Position numbers and translations under genes: made by a program. From the NCBI RefSeq assembly GCF_904849725.1, contig NC_058522.1, positions 193,094,968 to 193,158,967 of the forward strand: a DNA stretch of 64,000 bases, in the 5' to 3' direction. Below the pieces are notes generated by a model that saw only the letters and a list, made by a program, of their open reading frames with translations, ran no database searches and was not told where the DNA came from. Source of the DNA: Hordeum vulgare subsp. vulgare (lineage: Eukaryota > Streptophyta > Magnoliopsida > Poales > Poaceae). Positions 11,941-24,268 of the stretch are shown piece by piece (position 1 is the stretch's first letter; the number at the start of each line of letters is the position of its first letter).

Positions 11941-12519
11941 TGCGTAGATGTTATGTCGAGTAGAACACAAAAGGTTTTGTGGGAGTTGATGTTTGATCTG
12001 CTTCCCTCCTTAGTCTTTTCTCGATTCAGCAGTATTGTTGGATTGAAGCGGCCCGGACCGACATTACTCGTACGCTTACGAGAGACTGGTTTCATCAACT
12101 AGCATGCAACTCATTGCATAAAGATGACTTGCGGGTGTCGGTTTCATCAAGTTCAGTTGAATTGGTTTTGACCGAGGCGGTCCGTGGAGAGAGGTTAAAT
12201 AGCAACTTGCACATCTCCGTTGTGGTTTTTGCGTAAGTAAGATGCGATCATACTAGATACCCATAGCAACCACGTAAAACATGCAACAACAAATTAGAGG
12301 ACGTCTAACTTGTTTTCGTAGGGTATGCTTGTGATGTGATATGGTCAAAGACATGATGTAATATATTGGATGTATGAGATGATCATGTTGTAATAGTTAA
12401 TATCGACTTGCACGTCGATGCTATGGCAACCGACAGGAGACATAGGGTTGTCTTTAGACTAACGTTTGTGTTTGCAGATGCGTTTACTATATTGCTAGGT
12501 CGTAGCTTTAGTAGTAACA
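11941..12519 (+). other. Angela-type 5' leader, first part
   Basis: Untranslated leader with no supported gene. It runs into gtagtaa at 12511-12517, where the CACTA element begins, and continues at 27638 with atagcatagacagc. The bases before the CACTA (aca, 12517-12519) and after it (ata, 27638-27640) fit a 3-bp target duplication with one change. Confidence 0.8.
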
Positions 12520-13112
12520 CACGACAGGAATCACCTTCTTTGTCGTCTGCCATCACAGAAGGCAAAGACAAATACCCGGACGGCAACGACAATCCCACAG
12601 ACGGCAAAGATTGTCACGGCCGGCAAATTTTCTGCGTCAGCCTACGACGGCATAGGTCCTTCTTTGTCGTCTGCCCCCCCAAAGCGGACGGCAAAGCTCT
12701 TTGCCGTCAGCTTTCCTGAGGAGCAGTCGGCAAAGAGTTTGGGACGGCAGCCGAGAGGCGTTGCCTCCGTTAGGGGTTAACGGAGCCTTTCCCGTCTGCC
12801 TCCTGGTATCTTTGTCGTTTGCCCTCTTGACTATCTTTGTCGTCTGCCTCCTCGGCAATCTTTGCCGTGCGCCCCCTTGACTATCTTTGCCGTCTGCCGT
12901 GTCCTCCCCTCTCTCCACTTTTGTCTTCTACCCCCTCCTCTGTGCCCTCTTCTTTGCCGTCTGCCCACCCAGCAGGCAGACGACAAAGAGACTATATGGC
13001 CAGCTACTAATGCCCAGGTTGCACAGCTGGGCGCCACGTGGCACCTTTGCCGTCTGCTGGCTGATGGCAAAGGCCTTTGCCATCAGCTGGCAGACGGCAA
13101 AGATCCTATATT
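12520..13112. repeat. CACTA left terminal inverted repeat and subterminal repeats
   Basis: After the terminal CACGACAGGAAT, short motifs of the form ttgccgtctgcc and its reverse complement ggcagacggcaaag occur many times in both orientations up to 13100. Such subterminal repeats are the binding sites for the accessory transposition protein in En/Spm elements. The short open frames across them are by-products of the repeats. Confidence 0.88.
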
Positions 13113-13559
13113 GTCCCATTTTTATTTATTTATTCTATTTCACATCACATATACATATAATTCAGAGCACATATATCATAAATAGATCACAACACATATA
13201 TGATATACATATAAAGCTCATCAATGCCATTTGTTCATCAACGTACATCCCATGTATCAAAAGAACCAATACATACGAAGTTTCATCCATATATACATAC
13301 ATATAGTTGCACATATATTGTTCATCAACACATTGTTCATCAACACATACAAAGAACCAACACATTGTTCATCAACTCAAATAAAAACGGAAACTAAAGC
13401 ACTCCAACGCCAGCTTCCATGCATGTAGTACATCCAATCTGCAAAATGGGAATAAGAAAGTAAGTAGAAGAAGAACAACAACATATATATGACAAATAAG
13501 CTAAATTGAAGAAGAAATATAAGAAGCAATAAGAGAACAAGGAGAAGAAAAACAAGAAG
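13113..13559. other. AT-rich, gene-free CACTA interior
   Basis: AT-rich sequence with repeats of the form acatatata and ttcatcaacacat (about 13220-13375). I see no supported gene or structured element. Confidence 0.6.
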
Positions 13560-16473
13560 GAGGAGGAGGAGGAGGGGAAGGGGAAGGAGAAGGAGAAGGA
13601 GGAGGAGAAGAAGAAAAAAGAAGAGAAGAAGAAGGAGAAGAAGGAGGAGAAGAAGGAGAGAAGAAGAAGGAGATGAAGGAGAGCTCCTTCTCCTTCTCCT
13701 TCTTCTTCTCCTCCTTCTTCTCTTATTCTCCTCCTCCTTCTTCTTCTTCTCCTCCTCCTCCTTATTCTTCTCCTTCTCCTTCTATTCTTCTTCTCTTCTT
13801 CTTCTTCTTCTTCTTCCTTCTCCTTCTTTTTGAGCTAAATATTCCAATTATGTCATTTTAGAGGAAAACAAGCTAAGTATATAATATTCATGAGCTAACC
13901 AAGGTTCTTATGCCATTTTGAGCTTATTATGGTATTTTGGAGCTAAATGGGCTAATTATGTCATTGTTGGGTTAATTAAAGCAAGGATAATATGAAAGAG
14001 GAGAAGAATGAGGAGGAGGAGGAGAAGAAGAAGAAATCAAGAAGAAGGAGGAGGAGGAGGAGAAGGAGGAGGAGGAGAAGGATAGAAGGTCCTTGGCCTT
14101 CTCCTCCTCCTCCTCCTCCTCCTCCTCCTTCTTCTTCTTCTCTTCTTCTTCATCTCTTCTTCTTCTTTCTTTTCATTTTGCCTATTTCTTCTCCTCTTCT
14201 CCTCTTGTTGGAGCTAAATTACCTAATTATGTCTTTTTGAGCTAAATATTCCAATTATGTCATTTTAGAGGAAAACAAGCTAAGTATATAATATTCATGA
14301 GCTAACCAAGGTTCTTATGCCATTTTGAGCTTATTATGGTATTTTGGAGCTAAATGGGCTAATTATGTCATTGTTGGGTTAATTAAAAAAAGGATAATAT
14401 GAAAGAGGAGAAGAAAGAGGAGCAGGAGGAGAAGAAGAAGAAATCAAGAAGGAGGAGGAGGAGGAGGAGAAGGAGGAGGAGGAGGAGGAGAAGGATAGAA
14501 GGTCCTTGGCCTTCTCCTCCTCCTGCTCCTCCTCCTCCTCCTCCTCCTCCTTCTTCTTCTCTTCTTCTTCATCTCTTCTTCTTCTTTCTTTTCATTTTGC
14601 CTATTTCTTCTCCTCTTCTCCTCTTGTTGGAGCTAAATTACCTAATTATGTATTTTTTGAGCTAAATATTCCAATTATGTCATTTTAGAGGAAAACAAGC
14701 TAAGTATATAATATTCATGAGCTAACCAAGGTTCTTATGCCATTTTGAGCTTATTATGGTATTTTGGAGATAAATGGGCTAATTATGTCATTGTTGGGTT
14801 AATTAAAGCAAGGATAATATGAAAGAGGAGAAGAAGGAGGAGGAGGAGGAGAAGAAGAAGAAATCAAGAAGAAGGAGGAGGAGGAGGAGAAGGAGGAGGA
14901 GGAGAAGGATAGAAGGTCCTTGGCCTTCTACTCCTCCTCCTCCTCCTTCTTCTCTTCTTCTTCATCTCTTCTTCTTATTTCTTTTCATTTTGCCTATTTC
15001 TTCTCCTCTTCTCCTCTTGTTGGAGCTAAATTACCTAATTATGTCTTTTTTGAGCTAAATGGGCTAATTATGTCATTTTAGAGAAAAACAAGCTAAGTAT
15101 ATAATATTCATGAGCTAACCAAGGTTCTTATGCCATTTTGAGCTTATTATGGTATTTTGGAGCTAAATGGGCTAATTATGTCATTGTTGGGTTAATTAAA
15201 GCAAGGATAATATGAAAGAGGAGAAGAAAGAGGAGGAGGAGGAGAAGAAGAAGAAATCAAGAAGAAGGAGGAGGAGGAGGAGAAGGATAGAAGGTCCTTG
15301 GCCTTCTCCTCCTCCTCCTCCTCCTCCTCCTCCTCCTCCTTCTTCTCTTCTTCTTCATCTCTTATTCTTCTTTCTTTTCATTTTGCCTATTTCTTCTCCT
15401 CTTCTCCTCTTGTTGGAGCTAAATTACCTAATTATGTCTTTTTTGAGATAAATGGGCTAATTATGTCATTTTAGAGAAAAACAAGCTAAGTATGTAATAT
15501 TCATGAGCTAACCAAGGTTCTTATGCCATTTTGAGCTTATTATGGTATTTTGGAGCTAAATGGGCTAATTATGTCATTGTTGGGTTAATTAAAGCAAGGA
15601 TAATATGAAAGAGGAGAAGAAAGAGGAGGAGGAGGAGAAGAAGAAGAAATCAAGAAGAAGGAGGAGGAGGAGGAGGAGAAGGATAGAAGGTCCTTGGCCT
15701 TCTCCTCCTCCTCCTCCTCCTCCTCCTCCTCCTTCTTCTCTTCTTCTTCATCTCTTCTTCTTCTTTCTTTTCATTTTGCCTATTTCTTCTCCTCTTCTCC
15801 TCTTGTTGGAGCTAAATTACCTAATTATGTCTTTTTTGAGCTAAATGGGCTAATTATGTCATTTTAGAGAAAAACAAGCTAAGTATATAATATTCATGAG
15901 CTAACCAAGGTTCTTATGCCATTTTGAGCTTATTATGGTATTTTGGAGCTAAATGGGATAATTATGTCATTGTTGGGTTAATTAAAGCAAGGATAATATG
16001 AAAGAGGAGAAGAAAGAGGAGGAGGAGGAGAAGAAGAAGAAATCAAGAAGAAGGAGGAGGAGGAGGAGAAGGATAGAAGGTCCTTGGCCTTCTCCTCCTC
16101 CTCCTCCTCCTCCTCCTCCTTCTTCTCTTCTTCTTCATCTCTTCTTCTTCTTTCTTTTCATTTTGCCTATTTCTTCTCCTCTTCTCCTCTTGTTGGAGCT
16201 AAATTACCTAATTATGTCTTTTTTGAGCTAAATGGGCTAATTATGTCATTTTAGAGAGAAACAAGCTAAGTATATAATATTCATGAGCTAACCAAGGTTC
16301 TTATGCCATTTTGAGCTTATTATGGTATTTTGGAGCTAAATGGGCTAATTATGTCATTGTTGGGTTAATTAAAGCAAGGATAATATGAAATAGGAGAAGA
16401 AAGAAGAGGAGGAGGAGAAGAAGAAGAAATCAAGAAGAAGGAGGAGGAGGAGAAGGATAGAAGGAGGAGGAGG
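13560..16473. repeat. Satellite array of about 393-bp units inside the CACTA
   Basis: Each unit has an AT-rich part with short sub-repeats (gagctaaatgggctaattatgtc), a purine-rich GAG/GAA tract, and a mirrored pyrimidine CTC/CTT tract. The recurring point 'aatatgaaagaggag' places unit starts at 13992, 14399, 14819, 15212, 15605, 15998 and 16391. The last four intervals are exactly 393 bp; the first two are 407 and 420. A more divergent purine/pyrimidine unit lies at 13560-13830. The arms form a long hairpin around an agaaggtccttgg centre in every unit. Confidence 0.95.
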
Positions 16474-17838
16474 AGAAGGATATTATCTTCTGTTGCCCGG
16501 CTCTCCAAGGAGCCGGAACCCTAGCCTCCGCCGCACCTAACCCTAGCCGCGACGGCGCCATCTCGCCGGCACGTCCGCTCCAGCCCTCGCTCCCCTCCTT
16601 CCTGCCCTTACAACCTACGCCGGAGGCCTGGTAGGAACCCTAGTCCTACCAATTTGGTATCCAGAGATTCCAGGCTGATCATGTCGCTCCCTCCACCACC
16701 GCCGCCGCTCAACACCACCATCGCCCCACTGCCGCAAACCACCACCACCGCCCCGCCGCCGCTGCCGCTCACGTCCGGGACCGCTCCCTCGCCAATGCCG
16801 ATCATCACCGCGGAGGAGCCGCTCCCCATACTCTCGCCCGAGGCGATATCGGGCACCCTGCGGGAGCTTGTCCAAGCAGTCCGAGGCATCACCCTCTACC
16901 TCGCTGGGACCCAACCCCCGCCGCCGAGCATCGCCCCCACTACCTACGGGCCGCCGTCGCTGCAGTGGGCCACCCCGGCCTTCCAGCCACTCCACGGAGG
17001 GGCGCCGCCGCCGCCGCAGCTGCTGCTGCAGCACTACCACGCCGCGGGCACTCCCTGGCCGGTGTGGCCGGCCACCACCGCGCCGCTGGGGGGGCTGCCC
17101 CACCAGTCGCTACCGGCCACCACGGCGCAGGCTCCGGCGCCGCACCAACAGCCGCCGCCGCCATCGACAGCAGCACCTCCAGCGCCCGAACCACCGGTCG
17201 GCCCCTGCACCAGGTGCAGTTCCCGTCATCGCCATCGCCAATTCCCGCGTGGGCAGCCGGATCATCTTCGGGTCCGATCTATACCCCGGCACCGGAACAC
17301 CCGGCGCCCTCTCTGCCGTTCGAGCGGTCCTCCAGCTCGGCGCCCTACGGCCCGGAGTTTCCCGGCCCGGCATACGCGAGGCCACCGACATCCGTGGCTC
17401 CCGGACACGGCGGGCCGACATCTCCTCGGTTCGCTAAGCTGAACTTCACCACTTACGACGTCGCGGAAGACCCCCTCAAGTGGCTCAACCAGTGCGAGCA
17501 GTTCTTTCGGGGGCAGCGGACGCTCGCGTCGGATCGCACCTGGCTCGCGTCCTATCATCTCCGTGGTACTGCCCAGACTTGGTACTACGCCCTCGAGCAG
17601 AACGAGGGCGGCATGCCACCGTGGGACCGCTTTCGCGAGCTCTGCCTTCTCCGGTTTGGCCCCCCCATCCGTGGCAGCCGACTGGCAGCCCTCGGCCGCT
17701 TACCGTTTACCTCAACGGTCCAGGACTACGCCGACCGATTCCAAGCCCTGGCATGCCACGCGCCAGGCATATCCGGGACTTCGACGCCCTCACGATGACA
17801 TTCTGGCGGCTGGGACGCCAAATTGGCCTTGGCCTCCT
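16474..17838 (+). mobile_element. Captured gypsy LTR/gag segment, copy 1
   Basis: The segment starts in mid-LTR (tattatcttctgttgcccgg), passes the LTR end near 16651 and a Met-tRNA-type primer site (tttggtatccagag, 16653-16666), and continues into gag until about 17838. There the satellite sequence resumes (tttttgagctaaat). A second copy with different deletions is at 25214-26448. There is no 3' LTR and no pol. Both junctions lie in GAAGGA/CTCCTC-type repeat sequence. Confidence 0.85.
16681..17797 (+). pseudogene. Gypsy gag fragment (captured copy 1)
   Basis: The ATG at 16681 opens MSLPPPPPPLNTT, followed by a long Pro/Ala-rich region. A one-base shift near 17190-17215 moves the frame, after which the gag capsid core is readable: KLNFTTYDVAEDPLKWLNQC, FRGQRTLASDRTWLASYHL, GTAQTWYYALEQ, FRELCLLRFGPP and VQDYADRFQALACHAPG. 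The frame is lost soon after (stop at about 17796). Gag would form the particle shell. The copy ends before the zinc knuckle. Confidence 0.85.
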
Positions 17839-18126
17839 CCTCCTCCTCTTTATGTCTTTTTTGAGCTAAATTACCTAATTATGTCTTTTTTGAGCTAAAT
17901 TACCTAATTATGTCTTCTTGGAGCTAAATTGGCTAATTATCTCATTTTAGAGGAAAACAAGCTAAGTTTGGAGGAGAAACTTACCGTAGTGGTCATCAAG
18001 GAGGAGAAACACCACGGTTGCTCGCGCCGGCTTCGTTTGGAGATGGTTGCCCTGGAGAAGGGTCATGCGATGCCGCTCGGGAGTTATTCTGCAGAAAAGA
18101 TATTTTGCAATGTCTCAGTTAGCTTG
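17839..18126. repeat. Leftover satellite sub-repeats after captured copy 1
   Basis: Three copies of a ttttttgagctaaattacctaattatgtc-like sub-repeat, then ttttagaggaaaacaagctaag, match the AT-rich part of the satellite unit. They show that the captured gypsy piece sits inside the array. From about 17975 on the sequence is unique and lies beyond the 3' end of the accessory gene. Confidence 0.8.
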
Positions 18127-18286
18127 ATGACACTCAATTATTAATACTAGTTTACAATGAAACTCATCGTGCCAATCGAAGAGAAGACGGGCATCGGCGG
18201 AGGGACTTGACCGCTCTTCTCGCACAGACCCTGAAGAGTGGGTCGTATTAGTTAGTATTGAAATAGACATTACACACATGATTTGG

Positions 18287-20542
18287 CTAATGTGAAAAAA
18301 AACATACCACAAAAAGCTCGTACAGGGCCCGTTGACCCGCCTCATTCTGGGCCCTCTCCTCCTCAAGCAATCGTGTCGTGCTCTGGTCCCTCTCATCAAG
18401 GGCAGCCTGAAGAGCAGCCTGGCTTGCCAATCTCTCTTTCTCAAGAGCAGCCTGGTTTGCCGCTCTCTCTTTCAGAAGAGCAGCCTGAAAAACCATTCCT
18501 CGTTACCACAGTAATGATCTATGGTGACACACATAATGAAATGGATGAAAGTGTTCTTAGTCCGTACAACTAACCTCGATGGCAAGTTCGACTGGCCGTG
18601 GACGACGCGTTATCTCAGGACAGTTGCTCGACTGCCGCGCCTTGATCTCCGGAAGAGTGAGTGGACAACGTATTATCCCATCTCCAATGGCTATCGAGCC
18701 ATGGGGCCTCTCGCCACCAGATATCATCACCAACTCTGGATCCAAAGGTTCCTGGCTAGGGTTAAAGTCATCCCCTTTCCTAGCCTTCCCCGCGTCCATG
18801 TATGCCACGAGCTTCTGGTGGGATGATATGTTGGTGAAGTTACTGGGATCATCCAGGTCAGACTCAGAGAATGCCTTCGCCTTCTTGTACGAGGCAGTAT
18901 GGGCCATGCCATAAACATCGTACAAGTGTGGCATCTCAATCTTATTGTGATGCGCCTAAAAGAGAGGAATGAAATATTAGCATAAGAATGAATTGCATGA
19001 ATCATGAAGCAAATCACATACCCAGTTTCGTCCAAACTGAAGTAAGTTGGCGCTGCCTTGATGGTGTGGCACACCAACTATTTGGCTACGCCGATCCTTC
19101 GCATTATCGTGGACGGCTCGCCAGCTGCCTGTGCACCACTCATCAACCAACGCCTCCCAACAATCCATCTTATCCGCACACCATCTCGGGGACACCTGTA
19201 AGTTATTAGAAAGAATTTTCAGCGCTACGCCTATGAATTAAATCAAGAAAACTACGTAGAAGGACTTAAGAATAGGTAATTACCTTCATGTATTGCTCCT
19301 TCTTCAGAAACTTTCCACGGCAATCCTTCTTCTCCTTCTTAATACCACGCGTGGCGTAGTAATCTCAAATAGCCTGCGGCCGAGCCTCGAGGCGCAAGTT
19401 CTGTAGTAACTGCCTACACTCGACCTCGAGAACCCTGGCCGCCGCCTCCTCATATCCATCCTCACACCTATAGAAGATCTGCAATCAAACGTGAAAACAC
19501 CGATTAGTACAATAATTAGGTATATGCTTAATTTTAGATTCTGTAAAAGGATAATTTACCCAAAAGCTCCTGATCACCATCTCGGCCCTCGTGTGGCACA
19601 AGACACCATCTATAATCTCCTCCGGCGGGGCCTGCGCAGCCTGGTAGTGCTCCCAGGTAAATCCTAGTGTAGGAACCTGACCCCCACCAGGCAACGTGAC
19701 AAACCCCGGGAAATTTGTCCGGCAAAGCACACCAAGGACGGAGTTCGGCCTGCGGACTCCAAGAGGGTGTACCCATCCCCTGCAGTATGATAAGGTCAGC
19801 GCATTAGATATTTGAACAAACTTGAAGGCAAAAGCTAAAAAAAGGGTAAATGTACTTACCTATCTCCTTCAGGTTTAATCACCGGCCTCTGCTCGCGGGT
19901 AGCCGGGGCGACCGGGAGACATGTACTACCACGCTTGTACACGATAGCCGGGGCCCCGTCCACCTGCACATCGCCCTTGCTATCCGTAAGCTCATCCCCG
20001 CCATCCCCGCCCCCTGAGCCACCCGGACCCTTGGTCCAATCCGGCAACTTGGTACGATCCGGCCAAGGCTCCCATCCGGACCTCTCCACGTCGGGTGAAG
20101 CCTCCGGAACCGTAGTCTCCTCCGGCTGCTCCTGGGCCGAATGCACCTCGACCCGAGGCTGCTCCTGGACCGGAGTCTCATGGGACGAATGCCCGTGAAC
20201 ACCAGGCTCCTGGACCGGAGTCCCCGCAGCCTCCTCCGCAAACGGGTCGACCATACTAGTCCTATACTCGGGTGAATGAGCTGGTGGTGGTGGCGAGGAC
20301 GGCTCAACAGTCCTCCTGGATCTTCCGTGGCCACCACCTCTCCCTGTACCCTTCCCCTTCTCCCCTACCCGACCAGCACCTCTACCAGCGGGCAATGCCG
20401 CCGACGAAGAAGAACCCCCGGCTGGTGTCGAAAGACTGTCCGCCAAGGCTCTACAGAGAGATAGGGGTGGAAGGGAAGTACCACCCCTCGTGCGGGGCGC
20501 CTGGGAAGAACCCGTCGAGCGCTCTGGACCCGCGCCCACCAT
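18287..20542 (-). pseudogene. CACTA accessory gene (En/Spm TNPA-like / Transposase_24 type), six exons
   Basis: In En/Spm elements the second protein binds the subterminal repeats and brings the ends together. Read on the minus strand, exon 1 (20542 to about 19860) encodes a Ser/Pro/Gly-rich region with a basic GRGGGHGRSRR stretch, ending at a GT donor (gtaagt). Exon 2 (about 19780-19561) encodes VLCRTNFPGFVTLPGGG and LGFTWEHYQAAQAPPEEI. Exon 3 (about 19480-19283) has one stop. Exon 4 (about 19198-19021) encodes SPRWCADKMDCWEALVDEW. Exon 5 (about 18959-18577) encodes MPHLYDVYGMAHT and KLVAYMDAGKARKGDDF. The last exon is an Ala/Glu/Arg-rich coiled coil (18490-18300). The Transposase_24 (PF03004) assignment is from memory of the family. 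Only a few defects are seen. Confidence 0.75.
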
Positions 20543-20678
20543 CTTTCAACACCTGCCATGATAAAGATTAAAAGAAATTAGTACAACATAAAAAAATTGA
20601 ATGACTGACATGAATAATAATATGTACATGAATAATAAATATTAAAATATATATAATTTAAGTTGTGAATCTTACAAA

Positions 20679-23600
20679 CTAATAATCATCATCAATAAAT
20701 GCATCATCATCATCACTATCACGCATGTCTTCATGAATGACGTGCTCATCGGGTTCAACGGCGTGAAGTTGTGAAAGGCCTTTCTTTAATCGTTGAAGCA
20801 TTGACAGGTCATCCGCATTAGTAACCTCTACGAGTTCCAGGTCTTCTGGTTCCGGCTCAGGGCTGGAGTCGGATTCATTGTCGCTGTCTACTTCCATGTT
20901 CCTGGATGAAGCACGGCGGTTCTTGAAACGTTTCTTGGAAAGACGTGCTTCTTGGAAGAATTCTCCATCATATGTGTCTGGGTTAATGTGAGGTTCATAA
21001 TCCTGTTCATTTGGGAGAGGTGGTCTGACATGTGGCAGCACTTCATAAACAACATACCAACCTTCCAGATTCTTATCCGTTTGGCATGCCCACGGTAGGT
21101 AGAAAACTTGGGCCGCCTGTTGAGCCGTAATATAGACATCGGGAACATCTAAATGGGTGTTTGGATTGATTTCGACTAGTCCTATATGTTCATGAGTCCT
21201 TCTAGTCTCCTTCGGCTGGAACCAATAACATTTGAAGACTACGACGTTCGGTGGGTTTTCACCATAGAATTGAAGTTCATAAATTGCTTCAACTCTTCCA
21301 TAATACTCGATAACACCTTCGCCGATAGCAGAGACACCACAATTTGTAGATTTCCGGTCGGGCATAGATAGCTCTTTGCCAAAGGTACGAAAGAGATACC
21401 CGTTGATGTTGTATTTCTCAAATGAACGGACCTTATAGTCAAAACCATTAGCGACTTGTCTCAATTCGGCATCCATAGACTCTCAATTAGCCTACAAGTT
21501 TAATACGAAACGGTTGTTGCATTAGCCGCAAGTTAGACCAAGAATGAAATGGTCCATTATTGATAATTACCGTTTGTTTGAACCAAGAGATGAAACCGGG
21601 ATAGCCGCCTCCTGTCTTTGACAGAAGCTCATACTCTTCGACGGAATCATTTTCGATCACCGCTCCATCCGAGAATTTGACGACGTAACGGCTGTTTGAA
21701 ATATACGGGAATAAGAGCAGTTCAAATGAATTAGAAGTTACGGGAAAATGTGCCGAGAACTCACTTGATGTACGGCCGCACTTCTGTTAGGTTGTTTAAG
21801 ATATACAAAGAAATGTTCCGCCATTCTTCGATATCCAACGTTATTGGTTTCGAAGCACCGGCTGGTGCGAGCTTCCCTTTGAATAGGCTGAGGTTGGACC
21901 CACCTTTTTTAGGGTCTCCATCATTGTGCCGAGGCTTCGGATTATGCAAATGATGATTTTTGGCTTCGTAGTGTGTTGTCACAAAGTTTGCCACCTCCTC
22001 AGTAATGAATGCCTCAGCCATCGATGCTTCAATTCTACGCTTATTTTTACATTTAGCTCGAAGGGTCTTCTGCATCCTCTCAGTTGCATAGCACCAACGA
22101 TCTTGCACCGGCCCACCCAATCTTGCCTCGGTCGGTAGATGTAAAATCAAATGCTGCATTGGATTAAAGAAGCCCGGTGGAAAGATCTTCTCTAACTTGC
22201 ACAACAACTCCGGTGCAAACTCCTCCATGTCTTCTACCACGCCAAGCGACAATTCTTTCGCACAAAGAACACGGAAGAAATAGCTCAGCTCCGCCGGTAC
22301 TAGCCATTCATCCTCACGAATAAAGCCACGTAACATCACCGGCATTACCCGCTCTAGCCATATGTGCCAATCATGACTCTTGAGACCAAAGATTTTTAAT
22401 TTTTCAAGACTCGCTCCCATCTTTAGATTCGCTGCATACCCATCGGGGAACATCAAGTGCATTTTGACCCACAAGATAATTTCCCTCATAGCTGGCCTTC
22501 CAAGATTGAACCAGGCCTTTGGCTTCGACCACTTCGGCTTTCCTTTGCCTTCTCGCATGTTTTGTAACGGTCTATGACATAGTGTCTCTTGATCGACTCT
22601 AGCCTTAATATTATCCTTTGTCTTCCCATCTATGTCGAACAATGTACCAATAATAGCCTCTCCGATATTCTTTTCAGTGTGCATCATGTCAATATTGTGT
22701 GGAAGAAGGAGGTCTTTGAAGTACGGCAGATCCCAGAAGCATGGCTTGTGAGTCCAGGCGTGTTTTGAATTATACCCCTTGAAATACCCTAGACGCTCTA
22801 GATCAGGCTCGAGGGCGTTTAACTGATCCAGGATCTGTTGGCCTGTGAACGCATGTGGTGCCAAGTTTTTGACAACTTTACCTTTGGTAAAGTTCTTCTT
22901 GTCTTTTCTGAACTGATGGTCAGGATCCAGGAACTGTCTATGCAAGTCAAAGCAAGAATACTTCCGACCCTCCTTCAACCAATGAAACTGAAGAGCTGCC
23001 TTGCATTGGGGGCACGGGAACCTTCCATGCACACACCATCCAGAGAATAGCGCATACGCTGGCAAGTCATGCATAGAGTACATGTACCACACATGCATTT
23101 TGAAGTTTTCTTTTCTAGCGGCATCGTATGTCTTGACCCCATTTTCCCAAGCTTCTTCCAATTCATCCTTAAGCGGTTGCAGGTACACATTCATATTCTT
23201 CCCCGGATAATTGGGCCCTGGAATTATCAACGTCAGAAATATGTTCTTTCTTTGCATACTCTACCCGGGGGGGGGAGATTCAGTGGAATGACAAATACAG
23301 GCCAACAACTGTATTGGGTTGCCGTCATGCCGAAGGGATTAAAACCATCCGTGGCGGCGCAGACTCGAGGATTCCTTGGATCTGCCACTTTATCCTGATG
23401 CAATCCATCGAAATGTTTCCACGCTTCCCCATCCGATGTGTGTACCATCATCTTATTCCCATCCGCATCTAGTTCGGTTCTTTTGCCCAATTTGTGCCAT
23501 GTCATCTGTCTGGCTGTCTCTTCGACCATGAAAAGACGTTGAAGTCTTGGTACGATTGGCATATACCGAAGAACACTAACTGCGATTTTGGTCTACCTCT

Positions 23601-24268
23601 TCTCACCCATACCGTTGTCTACCACAAGATACCTGCAAGACACATCCTTTCTCACATGCATCTATCTTCTCATAGGGCATCTTAAGTACACGAAGTATTT
23701 TGTCCGACTGGTACAGGTTTGCACGCATGACATGGCCTTTGGGTAGGAAACGTCCAAATAGTGTCATCATCGCGTCGTAGCATTCTCTTCCCAAGTTGAA
23801 CTGAGCCTTCAGAGCCATTACTTGTGCAATTGCATCCAGCTGACAGAGCTCGGTGTGCTCATGGAGAGGACGTTTTGAAGACTCCAACATTTCATAAAAG
23901 GCCTTTGCAGATTCCTCCATCTCATCTTCCGAATCCCGAGCATCATCAAAGTCTTGCACCATGTCTTCGATCCCAGTACCATGCTCGTCCGTGTGACGAC
24001 GGACCACCTCAGCTCTTGTGCGTTGTATAGACTCACCATGAAATGTCCCCACCGTATAATTAGGCTTAAAACCCCTCCTCTGCGGGTGTTTAATCATTAC
24101 AGCCTCTGTCGTCTTTTTATAGTTGTCGCATCCAGGACAGGGGCAATAGTTTCTTTCCTGGCCATTTGCAAATGCGGCTTTCACAAATTCCTTTGTTTTT
24201 AAAAACCATTCTTTCGTCATCTCTTTCTGACTAGGGTGACCGGTATACATCCACGCACGATCACTCAT
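20679..24268 (-). pseudogene. CACTA transposase (En/Spm TNPD / Tnp2 type), nearly complete
   Basis: This enzyme cuts the element ends during transposition. The ATG at 24268 opens MSDRAWMYTGHPSQKEM with a Cys-rich CPCPGCDN segment, typical of the transposase-associated domain. A frame change follows near 23600. The Tnp2 core (23562-21761) shows DGEAWKHFDG, GFNPFGM, LIIPGPNYPGKNMNVYLQPL, HDLPAYALFSGWCVHG and CPQCKAAL, then the conserved C-terminal block HLPTEARLGGPVQDRWCYAT. A G9 run at 23268-23276 coincides with the shift between two of the frames. A small exon (about 21693-21572) and the last exon (21476-20679) follow. The latter has QQAAQVFYLPW and an acidic tail ending DDDDAFIDDDY. The intact-looking blocks suggest recent activity. 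Confidence 0.88.

Noticed and set aside
13560..16473. A CRISPR-like or gene array
   Set aside because: The repeats are about 393 bp and directly adjoin, with no unique spacers; this is a transposon-borne satellite in a plant genome.
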